Part shown: positions 11,601 through 20,939 of the stretch, one piece after another
Layout: every line of letters starts with the position of its first letter
Position numbering within the stretch: position 1 is the stretch's first letter
NCBI GenBank assembly: GCA_948567375.1
Contig: OX419758.1
Span: forward strand, 38,817,001 to 38,881,000
Direction: 5' to 3'
DNA from: Lunularia cruciata
Lineage: Eukaryota > Streptophyta > Marchantiopsida > Lunulariales > Lunulariaceae
DNA length: 64,000 nucleotides
Notes under the pieces: generated by a model
What the model was told of the DNA's origin: nothing
The model's input: the letters and a program-made list of their open reading frames with translations, nothing else
Databases searched by the model: none
Translations under genes and position numbers: made by a program

Positions 11601-12664
11601 ACCAAGGTGGAGTAAGTGTTAATAATCTAAGTGTAAGATACTTTTGGTGTGCAAGACAACTTTGGCACGGAATAGACCTTTGGCATGGAAGGTCTTTGTA
11701 GAAGTAGGAATTTTTTGTTGCCAAAGTCCTTTGGAGTCATAAGCCCAAAGGTGCATAATGTGTCAAGGGAAGATCTAACACCTTCTTTGATACATGAGAA
11801 GCTAATAGTTAAGCCAGATTAAGATAACATCAGGTAGTTAGTTAGGATTAGCATTGTATAGTGTACAAAAGTTATAAGATATTTAGGAGACTCCAATTGT
11901 TAGATCCCTTCTAGGGGGTGTCAAAGAGAGTAATTGTGGCCTAAGCCCAATGAAAATCATGTTCACTTTGTGGTAATTGAGGAAATTAGCAGGAAAACCT
12001 TTTAAACTCTCTATCACTTCTCATCCACATGTTGAGTATGGATTGAATGACTTTGTTGAGTAGTGGTAAGGAACTTCAAAATAAGAGTGTTGCACTTGAG
12101 TGCAAGAGGACTTTGTACTTGTTTGGTATGTTTGATCATTGGGGTTCCAAAGAAATAACACAATGCATGGAAGGGTTCTAGATAGCATGGAGAATTGAAA
12201 GTACCATGGAAACTAAAAGCAAGTTAGTCAATCTAGACAAAAGCTCCTTTGGAGTCACACCTTCTAAGAAGCATGCAACTATTGGCATGAAGTGACCTTT
12301 GGTATGAAGTGAGCCATCACCTATTGCATTGGTTTAGCACCAATGATCCTGGTATGGTTTGACCTAGTGATTATGGCATGCATAGCATCACACTTGTGGT
12401 TTGTGGAAAACAACCATCTTTGTGCAAAATTGTTCATTTTGGATACTATTGTATTTCAAGACTAACTTGGAATAGATTTGTAGTGAAAGTGATTTTAGTT
12501 TTCCCTTTTCTATAGTTCACCTAAAGGGGTCACATTACCCTCTTCTAGGAGTGGATTTGTCCCAAGAAGGTAATGAACTATAAGATAGTGACACTTCTCT
12601 TCAATTTTAACCAATTTCAATTGGTATCCTCATGGGAATGATATGTTCTTACCACTTTTACTAT
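11601..12664 (+). other. 3' region / probable old LTR of B1
   Basis: No ORF. CCTTTGG/CCAAAG motifs recur (about 11640-11760 and 12240-12310). The part 12473-12600 is an inverted match to 13196-13405, which is the 3' terminus of a minus-strand NW-B copy. I infer both are NW-B terminal (LTR) sequence. Confidence 0.4.
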
Positions 12665-13010
12665 TAATACATATACACTAGGCTCTCATAGGGTTGATGG
12701 TTAAGATTCAATCTATCAATCATGTGGATATCATAGAAAATACAAGGTAGACTCATCTCTCTACTTAAAGACACACATGAAGTAAGAAAATTATGTCCAC
12801 TTGTCAGCTTAAGAGTGTTTTGTGTTGATTGCAAATATCTTGTCCATTAGTCATGTAGATGGCATAGAAATGTAGGAGAAAATCATTAAATTAACAAAAA
12901 ATATAGATTAGGGTGGGAAATTGAAGCCCAATATTAACTTATAAGTAGTTTGTAGCAAAGACTAAAATTTAATATGTTCATCAATCTAGGATACATCTAT
13001 ATGGATTAAG
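12665..13010. repeat. Second array of the ~132-bp tandem repeat
   Basis: About 2.5 units with the same block order as 225-690 (ATTATGTCCACTTGTCA, TTAAGAGTGTTTTGTGTTGAT, GTCATGTAGATGGCATAGAAA), spaced about 130 bp and in the same orientation. The two arrays flank the B1/E1 composite. Confidence 0.6.
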
Positions 13011-13029
13011 CAATATAGAAAACAAGAAA

Positions 13030-13150
13030 AATTTTAGTCTCCTATAGTGGAAGAAGTTTGAGTCTCTTAGAATATAAAAAGCATTGAAACATTAAGTCTC
13101 TTACATTGCAAGAAATTGAATCTTCTACATGAAACTTAGTTCTCTTTATA
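13030..13150. repeat. Degenerate short repeat (GAGTCTCxTA / AAGTCTCTTACAT)
   Basis: Four to five imperfect copies of an (A)TTGAGTCTCCTA-like word in about 120 bp. The same kind of array is seen at 47720-48000. Confidence 0.35.
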
Positions 13151-13195
13151 GACTAATACTCCAACAACCCAATGTTGTTTCACTAATAGTATAAA

Positions 13196-13569
13196 TGGTA
13201 AGAATAGGTTGTTCCCTAGAGGATACGGGACAGAATTGGCTAGAGTTGAAGAAAAAGTATAAAAAATGGTAATTCTCTATTGTTCCCTATTTAACCTTTT
13301 GGGTAAGAATCCTTTGCAAAAGAAGGTAGTGTCACCCCTTATGGTGCACTATAGAAAAGAGAAATTAAAATCACTTTCACTAAGGATCTATTCCAAATTA
13401 TTCCTAAAAATGATGATGGTTCACTTCCCATCAAAGGTCTCTTTGACACCCAATGTTACTTCACCCCAAAGGCTGGTTCCATCCTAAAATTCCTCTCACT
13501 TTGATGACTTCAAAGACTATGTACTACCCTTCCCAAAAGGTTCAATCTCAAAGAATCGTGAAATTGATT
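13196..13569 (-). other. NW-B 3' terminus (minus strand)
   Basis: GTTGTTCCCTAGAGGATACGG here matches 18655 on (GTTGTTCCCTCAAGGATATGG) and, more loosely, the LTR end of NW-A at 50640 (GTTCCCGCAAAGATACG). The shared terminus links NW-A and NW-B. The NW-A element of this kind would lie to the right. No coding function. Confidence 0.4.
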
Positions 13570-13845
13570 GATTGACTGATTGGCTTTTATATTCCATGGT
13601 ACTTTCAGTACTTTAGGCTCCTAGAGCTCTTCTATGCATTTTCTTGCTCCTTTGGAACTCCATGCATTACATACCCAAACCAAGCGCCAATGTCGCTGGA
13701 TTCTAATGATTGACTGATTGGCTTTTAGATTCCATGGTACTTTCAATACTTTAGGCTCCTAGAGCTCTTTTATGCATTTTCTTGCTCCTTTGGAACTCCA
13801 TGCATTACATACCCAAACCAAGTGCCAATGTCTTTGGATTCTAAT
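13570..13845. repeat. Tandem duplication, 138-bp unit, 2 copies
   Basis: GATTGACTGATTGGCTTTTA starts at 13570 and again at 13708; both units run through CTCCATGCATTACATACCC to GGATTCTAATG. The copies differ at only a few bases, so this duplication is much younger than the surrounding decay. Confidence 0.9.
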
Positions 13846-14090
13846 GTATTGAATTTTTATTATTCCTAGGCGTTTGGCTTTGAGGAAAGAGTTGAGAACT
13901 CTTGGGCCCACAAATTTCTTGGTTGTGGATTTTTCTACAGTCCTAAGATAGCCCATGTGAAAGAATCCTTGAATTATTTGTTAGGTCAAGATAAGACCAC
14001 ATACTCATGTGATTATTTCCATGTGGATGGTTTATTTCTTTTGAAATTTTTTTGTATATTACTTTAGCTTAATAACTTGAGTTCTAGTAA
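13836..14090 (+). repeat. E-family LTR fragment
   Basis: Matches the middle of the LTR (from GGATTCTAxTGTATTGA through AGTTGAGAACTCTTGGGCCC to AGTAACTTTG). Both LTR ends are missing. Its left edge, GGATTCTAATG, coincides with the end of the duplicated 138-bp unit. Confidence 0.8.
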
Positions 14091-14095
14091 CTTTG

Positions 14096-14250
14096 AAGGT
14101 AAGTGAATCCCAAATCCCCATTAGGATTTTCACTTGATTGATGTTGAGGTACTTGGCATAACAATAATGTGCACATTTCTCTAGTCTAGGAGACTACAAT
14201 GTGACCCTAGCTACTGTCTTTCTTTTCTTGGATGACATGGTCTCACCCAT
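14096..14250 (-). pseudogene. NW ORF copy B2, N-terminal stub
   Basis: On the minus strand an ATG near 14240 starts MSSKKRKTVARVTL, then SPRLEKCAHYCYAKYLN, closely matching the start of B6 (MFPKKKKVLVGITLWSP). It is cut off at about 14096 by an LTR fragment. A solo LTR (14257-14938) sits just upstream of the start codon. Confidence 0.6.
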
Positions 14251-14256
14251 TTGTGC

Positions 14257-14938
14257 TATAACACCCATTGTGCATGTATGTGCTCTTTTGATATTTTGTT
14301 TTGTATTACAAGTACTTGAGAGATATTATTTATATAGAGATAAAGGATGGTCCTACATAAGTCATGATTAGCTAAAGTTAGTCATAGCTAAGATAGAGGG
14401 GACCTTACTTTAGAGGAAGTGGAAAAGATGAGCACCACTATTTTAAATTCTAGTGTATTGACTTTGTATTATTCCTAGGTGTTTGGCTTTGAGGAAATAG
14501 TTGGGAACTGTTGGAATTTTTTGCTTCTGATTATTTTATAGTCCAAGTATAGCCCATGTGAAGAAATCCTTGACTTAGTGGTTTGGTCAAGATAAGACCA
14601 TATGCTTAGGGGAATATTCCCATGAGTATGGATATTCCTTTAGATTTTAGACTTTATTTGACTTTTAGCCTAGTAACTTGAGTTACTCCAATAATTAGTA
14701 ACTTTGATGCATAACTATTTCACAAGTATATAAACTAGAGGTAAAGAAGTACTCATCATCCTTTCATTTGCAACTATCTCCCTCTCATTGAGTTTTCTAG
14801 TGAGCAATGGTTTGAATCTTGGAATATTAGCCTTGGAGGAGTATGATGGAGTTAGGGTTCCTTACCTTCTTAGTCCATGGTACACTACCATAATAGCAAT
14901 CAAAGGTTCATCCTAGGTGAGAGACATGCCAAATCATA
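14257..14938 (+). repeat. Solo LTR of the E family, 4-bp target duplication
   Basis: Starts TATAACACCC (decayed TGTAACACCC) and ends ATCATA, with no internal domain. GTGC stands on both sides (14253-14256 and 14939-14942). B6 provides the uninterrupted version of the site (about 46230-46250). It was left by recombination between the LTRs of a former full element. Confidence 0.85.
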
Positions 14939-15570
14939 GTGCAATATGATCACTAGTTCATGCTTATCTCACCAATTTGCTCTTCATTCAAATGTTCTTG
15001 ATCACCTACTCACACAATCTCTATTTCTCCCCTCATGCATTTTGCCATTGGATGCTTTTATTCTAACTTGTGATTCCTCTTGCATTGATTGGCAAGACTT
15101 GCATAAATTCAATTGACTTAGCTTCACTTCCTCTTGAGGCTTTGCACTTATACCTTACAATGAACCGTTTCATAATTTTAGCAAGCATTAGTGGTGAACC
15201 ATTATTGTTCTCACATGTGTGAAGTGCCACGAGGGCTGATAGCTAACAAAATAATTTCTTTACCTTGCATTGGAGAACCATGTTTGTATGATTGCCAGTA
15301 TGGATGACTGACTTCCAAGCCGATGGTCTACATGGTAGAGCGTGCTTGTGGCCAAAGAGTACCAAGACAAGAATGGATGAGGCGGATGGTCTTGAGGTAG
15401 CTCCAAAAGTGTTTCAGGCCAAAGGTATGAACAACTATGAGGTCTTTGGCGCTAAGCGTCTATCATATTGAAGGTCTTTCTAAGTGTTCTAGAATTTTCA
15501 TATTTTTTTTGTTTACCTTTGGCTAGATTTATCCTGTTAGCTTAATCCAAGGAGCTATCTTTGCCTCTAT
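14939..15570 (-). other. NW-B leader upstream of B2
   Basis: Paralogous along most of its length to 46240-46740, upstream of B6 (shared CATTAGTGGTGA, CTATTATTGTTCTCACA, GTGAAxTGCCA blocks). No ORF. CCAAAGG motifs occur at 15340-15480. Presumably the promoter/5' region of B2. Confidence 0.5.
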
Positions 15571-15830
15571 AGATCCTAATTCACAATCTATTCTATTTTT
15601 GTATTCTATCAAAGACTCAAGCAAGGTCTTGGTTGATTCCTTGAACTTCTTTGAGGTGTGTTCATGTAACTTATCTAGTAGTTTGCTATTGCACTTCTAT
15701 AGATCTTAATTTACAATCTATTCAATTTTTTTATTCTATCAAAGACTCTAGCAAGGTCTTGGTTGATTCCTTGAACTTCTTTGAAGTGTGTTCATGTAAT
15801 TTATCTAATAGTTGGCTATTGCACTTCTCT
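15571..15830. repeat. Tandem duplication, 130-bp unit, 2 copies
   Basis: TAGATCCTAATTCACAATC at 15571 and TAGATCTTAATTTACAATC at 15701 start two copies that both contain GGTCTTGGTTGATTCC exactly 130 bp apart. They are about 93% identical by eye. The copies lie at the 3' end of the B3 reading frame. Confidence 0.9.
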
Positions 15831-17924
15831 GTGTAAACCTTGGCCTCCACTAGATGCACTTGAGCCTTCAACTCCTACAACTTGGTTTTCTGGATTTGCA
15901 TTTGGATTGCCTCCTCTGCCAACCTTACCAATTGATCTTATATTGACTTCATTTAGGCAAAGATCTTGTTTTTCTCTACTCCAAGCTGCCTTGGATCTTA
16001 TACACCTTTGCCATCAAATCCTCTCAAACTTTGGTATCATCCTTCTCCTCATCCTTTTCTTCCTTCTAAAATTTTATGGTAAGGTTCTTGGTCTATATTT
16101 TGGCAATGGTTTGGTCTCTGAATGATGCACTTTGTTGGAAACCATTGCAATCTTTACCTTTCTATTTCTTTGTGCAATGATTCAATTTCCTCCTCTTGAG
16201 CCTTCAATTGCTTGTTGAAATCTTGTTGGCACTTGCCTTGCTCTTGGTAGAGAGTCATCTCTTCATCTTTCCACCTTTGGAGTTCCTTGTCATACTTCCT
16301 CATGGTAGCTTCTTCCTTCAAATTCAACACCTCTTATACTTAGTCATTATTGCATTTCCCCATGGTCATATATAGTGCATGGAAATTGGCTTATTCTTCT
16401 TGCAACTTTTCCTTCTCTCTATTGAGTCCTTGTGCGGTTTGATGGAGGTGCCTAAGTAGTGTGTTGTAGTTGTGCAATTCTTAGTAAGTTGGGAGGACTT
16501 GCTCCATCATCTCTAATGCTTATCCCATGGTATGCATGACAAGCCTAGAGATGTGCACCCACTCAATCCATGGTCTCTCCTTCTTGATTTTGATGAAGAG
16601 AGTGGGCTCTTTGTCCTCCTATGCTACTCCCTTATCATCTCTTGGATCTTTGGCTTTGGACAATTCTTCATCCTTGTTCTTTCCTCCATCATGAGTAGAG
16701 TCTTTGGCTTGCCTCAACCCTTTGGCCTTGAGTACCTCTTCAACTTCTAGCACTCCTTTGGCTTCTAGTACTTCTTCTACTTCTTCCTTGAGCACTACTT
16801 CTTCTTTGTGCTAGGATGCTATAGGTTTGGTTTCATCCTCATTCTCTCCTTCTCCTTCCTTAACACCAGATGCCTAGTTTCTTTGTCATTCTTCCCTTAT
16901 AGTTGGTGTGCTACGTTTGGCTTGGAAATCTTCCTTGATTCCTAGGGTATATTGACTTCTCTTCTCTTGTAGTAATTCTAACAAAATGCTAATATGCATG
17001 AAAGACTCCTTGTTGGTGGTAGATGTGTTGTCTTCTTTATGTCCAAATTTTTCCTCCTCTATTGTGTCTTCTACTAGTTTTTGGCCTTCACCTTTGGCAT
17101 GGCAAGGATTGCCTTTCTCTTCTTTCTGATGATCGGAGTGTTGTTGGCTTCTTCCAAATATCTCTTCTTTTCATAGACCAAAGGGTTAAGGGATTCCTCC
17201 ATTGGGACATTTCTACATGGGCAAATTTGGCATCAGCAAGCAAAAAATTCCTACACATTGCCTTCAAATCCCAATGGTTGATGAAGTATCCTTTGTGGAA
17301 GTAGTGATTCAAATACTTTTTCTTTCTTATGAGGTTAGGATATCCATATCTATGTAAAATTGTATGAAAAAGGGAGAGAAATGAGTTATCTCTCCATCCT
17401 CATTCATGTCTCCACATAGGCTTTGTGCATGCCTCCAAATCTTTTTGCTCAATTTAGAAGTCTTCCTTCATACATGAATTCAAAGAAGATTTCCTAGATG
17501 TTTTTTATATATGTATTCCATTTAGATTTAAATATCTTCTTCATTGCCATGGTAAGGGCTCTTTAGGAAAGATCCTTATATCCACCTACTAACTTACCTT
17601 TGTTGGACTTCTCATCGTCAAACAAAGCCTTAAGCCTCACTTCCATACTCATATTTAGATAAATCCACTACATGTCTATGGCACTTGGGGGTGAAATCTT
17701 AGGCCCCAATACCGTTTGCCAATGATCTTCCATCCAAGCAAGATATTTCTTTGTAGTTTTCAATCCTTGGATCCCTATTTTCCCTAACTTTGTAGAGCAT
17801 TGTATGGCTGCTAACTCCTGGTTCCACAACAAGAATTCAAGCTTCTTGATATAGAGAAAGTCTACTCTATAATGGAGTGCACTCTTGCTCAATCCAAGGG
17901 TTGGAAGAATGATCTCAAGTACAT
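15831..17924 (-). pseudogene. NW ORF copy B3
   Basis: Longest NW-B copy, minus strand. The start is taken as ATG 17922-17924, aligned with B1. The N-terminal block reads LHYRVDFLYIKKLEFLLW (about 17880-17820), then EDHWQTVLG (about 17735-17710), IFKSKW (about 17530), EIFFEFMYEG (17492-17461) and LLN-stop-AKRFGGMHKA, where the conserved Trp codon is TGA (17449-17451). The second block continues (SPFFIQFYIDMDILT, about 17370-17330; HYFHKGYFINHW, 17309-17275). From about 17110 to 15840 it is Glu/Lys-rich with heptad-like Leu spacing, a likely coiled coil. Many stops. The function is unknown. Confidence 0.6.
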
Positions 17925-18640
17925 GTCTATGATAGTATAGGTGTTCTGTTTGCTATGGCTATGTTTGTTGCTTCTCTATAGATGGGAATTTTTGTTGGGT
18001 AACTTGCAAAATTGCACACTCTTTGTATGGCTCTAACTTTCAATATATCTGACCAAAGGTGGGAAGAGGTCTAGCTTATCTAAGACTCACACTTGTCTTG
18101 CTCTGCAGAGTCACTGTCCTGGTCCAATTTTAAGGTGTTGGCTCAACCGTTACAAGATTTTGGTATGTGCACCTTAAGTGATCAATTGCTACCCACACAT
18201 GTAAATGTTTTGGTACAATCAAACAATTATTAATAATGGTTCTTGATCTATCAGAATTACATTCAAACTCTTGGGATTCATTTAGACTTTCTGACATTTA
18301 GGCCAAAGGTGTCCCACAACAAACAGTTCCCAAGCCAAAGGTGGATGATGTTGAAGATCTACCACACCAAATATCTTTCAAGCTAAGGATCTCCCTCACC
18401 AAAGGTCTTCCTTGTTGAAAGTATTTTGTGCAGGCTCTCCTTATTATCCAATTGCTTTGGACTTCTCCATGCTACGATTTTCCTTATTTATCTTTCTTCC
18501 ATTTGGTGTGATTTCTTTTGGTGCAAAAGGTAAACAATATAACCTTCTTCCAACTTTGGCAAACTATTAACTCATCCCAGGTTTAAGAAAACTAAGTGAA
18601 TTGAAAAGAAAAGGCATTGTGAAAACCTAGTGTCAATATA
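17925..18640 (-). other. Leader region of B3
   Basis: Non-coding. It contains a cluster of CCAAAGGT/CCAAAxAT words (18300-18430) like those upstream of B2 and B6. Probably the 5' region of B3. Confidence 0.35.
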
Positions 18641-18840
18641 CTAAAATTATAAAAAATAAAGATAAGTTGTTCCCTCAAGGATATGGGTTAGAAATGACCA
18701 GAAGAAAAATTTCACAATGTCATAGTTCATTTATTTTTTTTGGATTTAACTTGTTGGGTAGGAATTACTCCCAAAAGAGGGCAGAGCAATATTTTGTGAC
18801 ACACTACATAAAATAGAGATTAGAATCATTCTATTCCAAT
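18641..18840 (-). other. NW-B 3' terminus of B4
   Basis: Matches 13196-13410 in the same orientation (GTTGTTCCCT.AGGATA, GGTAxGAAT, CACTACATAxAAxAGAGATT blocks). Taken as the terminal repeat end of copy B4. Confidence 0.45.
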
Positions 18841-18923
18841 TGGTGCTCTAGAAGGTGATGCACTCAAGGTCAAGTGGCCCTAAGGGTCACTTAACCTTAA
18901 ATACATCACCTTCTAGAGCACCA
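18841..18923. repeat. 83-bp near-perfect hairpin
   Basis: TGGTGCTCTAGAAGGTGATG (18841-18860) is perfectly complementary to 18904-18923. The next 20 bp on each side pair at 15 of 20 positions, leaving a 3-base TAA loop (18881-18883). The total is a 40-bp stem with 35 pairs. It could be a tiny foldback element or a small-RNA precursor; no target-site duplication is obvious. Confidence 0.9.
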
Positions 18924-19840
18924 TTATAGTTACTTATGCTTTGCATACTCAAAATTTTTTGATAATGATCTACCCTTTCTTGAAGGCATCACTCCTCATG
19001 ATATTGCAAGTTTGTGAAATGCTAGAATTTTTGTTATACTTGGTACTTCAAAACACTCCTATTCCTTTATGACCTTTAAACATACCACACTAAGCCCTAG
19101 GGATCCAACACCCAAGTCAGGCCCAAATGCACTCCCATATTCCAACACCTACATTCCTACTTTGAGTTCCTCATCTGTACTCAATAAAGCCATCAAAAAA
19201 CATACACAACACTAGCATCAATACTCTAAGGATCATGGAGTTTCCATTGGATCTGCTTCAATGAAAAAATACAATTCATGCACAAAAAGACACAAATTGA
19301 GTATATATAAAATCAAACAAAAAGATGAAATTTTGAACCTAAATTACTTCAAGGCTAAATTCCTTATACTTCCTATTAAACAACAGTGGGGAAAATCCAA
19401 TGGCCATGTGCCAACAAAATCCCTTAATTAACCCTACTCCTATAGTGCTAACCCTAAAAAAACTACCTTACCTTCCCAATTAAATGTTATGATGGCATGG
19501 CTTGCATGGTGGTGCTCCTTTTTTACACTCTGCTTGTCATTTACTCCAACTCATCATCAAGAAAATAGTGCCAATGACATGGCACTACAAAATTTTCCTA
19601 TTGTACATGGGGGTTACCATACTAAAGGTCAATACAATGATCACGTATGAAGATGCTACCACTTTGATGATGTGATGACTACAACGATGTCACCACTTTG
19701 ATGGTGTGATGACTACAATGGTATCACTATTCCAATGATGCTTGTCTCTTATGGTGTCTCTTCATGATGATGCTTGACCCAATAGATACATATATACATA
19801 TACACAAAATACACATCAATGTGTTGAACTGCCTTCACCT
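18924..19840. other. Non-coding part of B4 region
   Basis: No ORF I would call. The only structure seen is the short tandem repeat at 19658-19725. Perhaps the 3' untranslated part of B4. Confidence 0.35.
19658..19725. repeat. Short tandem repeat, 34-bp unit, 2 copies
   Basis: ACCACTTTGATGATGTGATG begins at 19658 and, with one change, at 19692; both continue GACTACAA.G.TGTC or similar. Confidence 0.8.
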
Positions 19841-20544
19841 TTGCAGATCTAAATCAGCTTGTCTATTTGGCTGCTGTGCTCCTCAACTTTTTTTTGAATG
19901 TTAGCCAAGACCTCCTAAAACTTGGATTTGGTGTGATTCTTCAGTTGGTCAGCCAGCTTGGCCAATTTCTTGCTAGAGTAAACCTTTACATCCAACATCT
20001 AGATTGTTGACTTCAACTCCCTTAGCTGTTTTTGATGAGCGTGAGTCAATACCAAAGTCTTATTGTCCTTTCATGCAATTATTAATATCCTCCACTTCTA
20101 TGAGGAATCTCATCTACTCCTCATCTAGGGTAACCCTAATAGACTACATCTCTATTTATATCTTTTGCCTTACTTATATATGAAGGATGTGCTCCTCCTC
20201 CTCTTGCTTACTAGCCATCATGGTCAACTCTTCAATGTGCATCTTGGCCTTCTCTTTGTAAGTGTTGTGAATGAGTTTTTCCTTGGCCAATTGACTACAA
20301 GCATCTCCTAGGGCTTTCTTCAAGGAACCACTTCCTCATCACAAGCATATATCTGCTCCTCTTGCTCCTTCTTGTAGTGCATCAATGCTTGATTATGCTT
20401 GTCAATTACTACCTTCATAACATTAACTTTGGCCTTCATCATCCGCAACTTTGCATTATGTTTCTCCCAATGTTCATTCTCATACTCCTTTGATTGGTTC
20501 TCTTTGCTGACCTAGTACTTGTAATGCTCCTATAGTACCCACAT
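19841..20544 (-). pseudogene. NW-B coiled-coil remnant B4
   Basis: On the minus strand, from 20544 leftward, broken frames encode KEYENEHWEKHNAKLRMMKA, then VIDKHNQAL and HYKKEQEEQIYACDEE, then more Glu/Lys/Leu-rich sequence: a coiled coil. The stretch resembles B7 (62885 on), where YKKELMEQIHIC occurs at the matching place. It abuts A1 head to head at GTACCC (20538-20550). Confidence 0.5.
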
Positions 20545-20939
20545 TTTTCTTTGAGTTTTAAGGAAGAAGTGCATTGGTAAAGCCAAAGAAGGGGTAAGCA
20601 AGGAAGAAACACAAAGAGTTGTGTGTTTTGGTATAAACTCAAAGTTGACCTTGGGTCAAATTTAGAAAGACTTGGGTCAGATGTACAAAAGTATGAAGCC
20701 AAAGATAGAGGACTTTGCATTGGGATGCACAATCCAATCCAAAGAACTTATAATAAATTTTCCTTGGATTTTGCCAATCAAGAAAGTACGTGGGAGAAAG
20801 TGACTACCTCGGGACCAAGATGATCTTGAAAATGATAGGAGACCATCTTGTAGAATTGGTGGGTAAATAGAGAAACAACTGAATAATGATCAATCAGCAA
20901 AGGACTATAAAATTGAGATTTTAACAAGAAAGCGGTGCA

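Noticed and set aside
13570-13845. Possible CRISPR-like or phage feature
   Set aside because: Only two contiguous units without spacers, in plant retroelement sequence.
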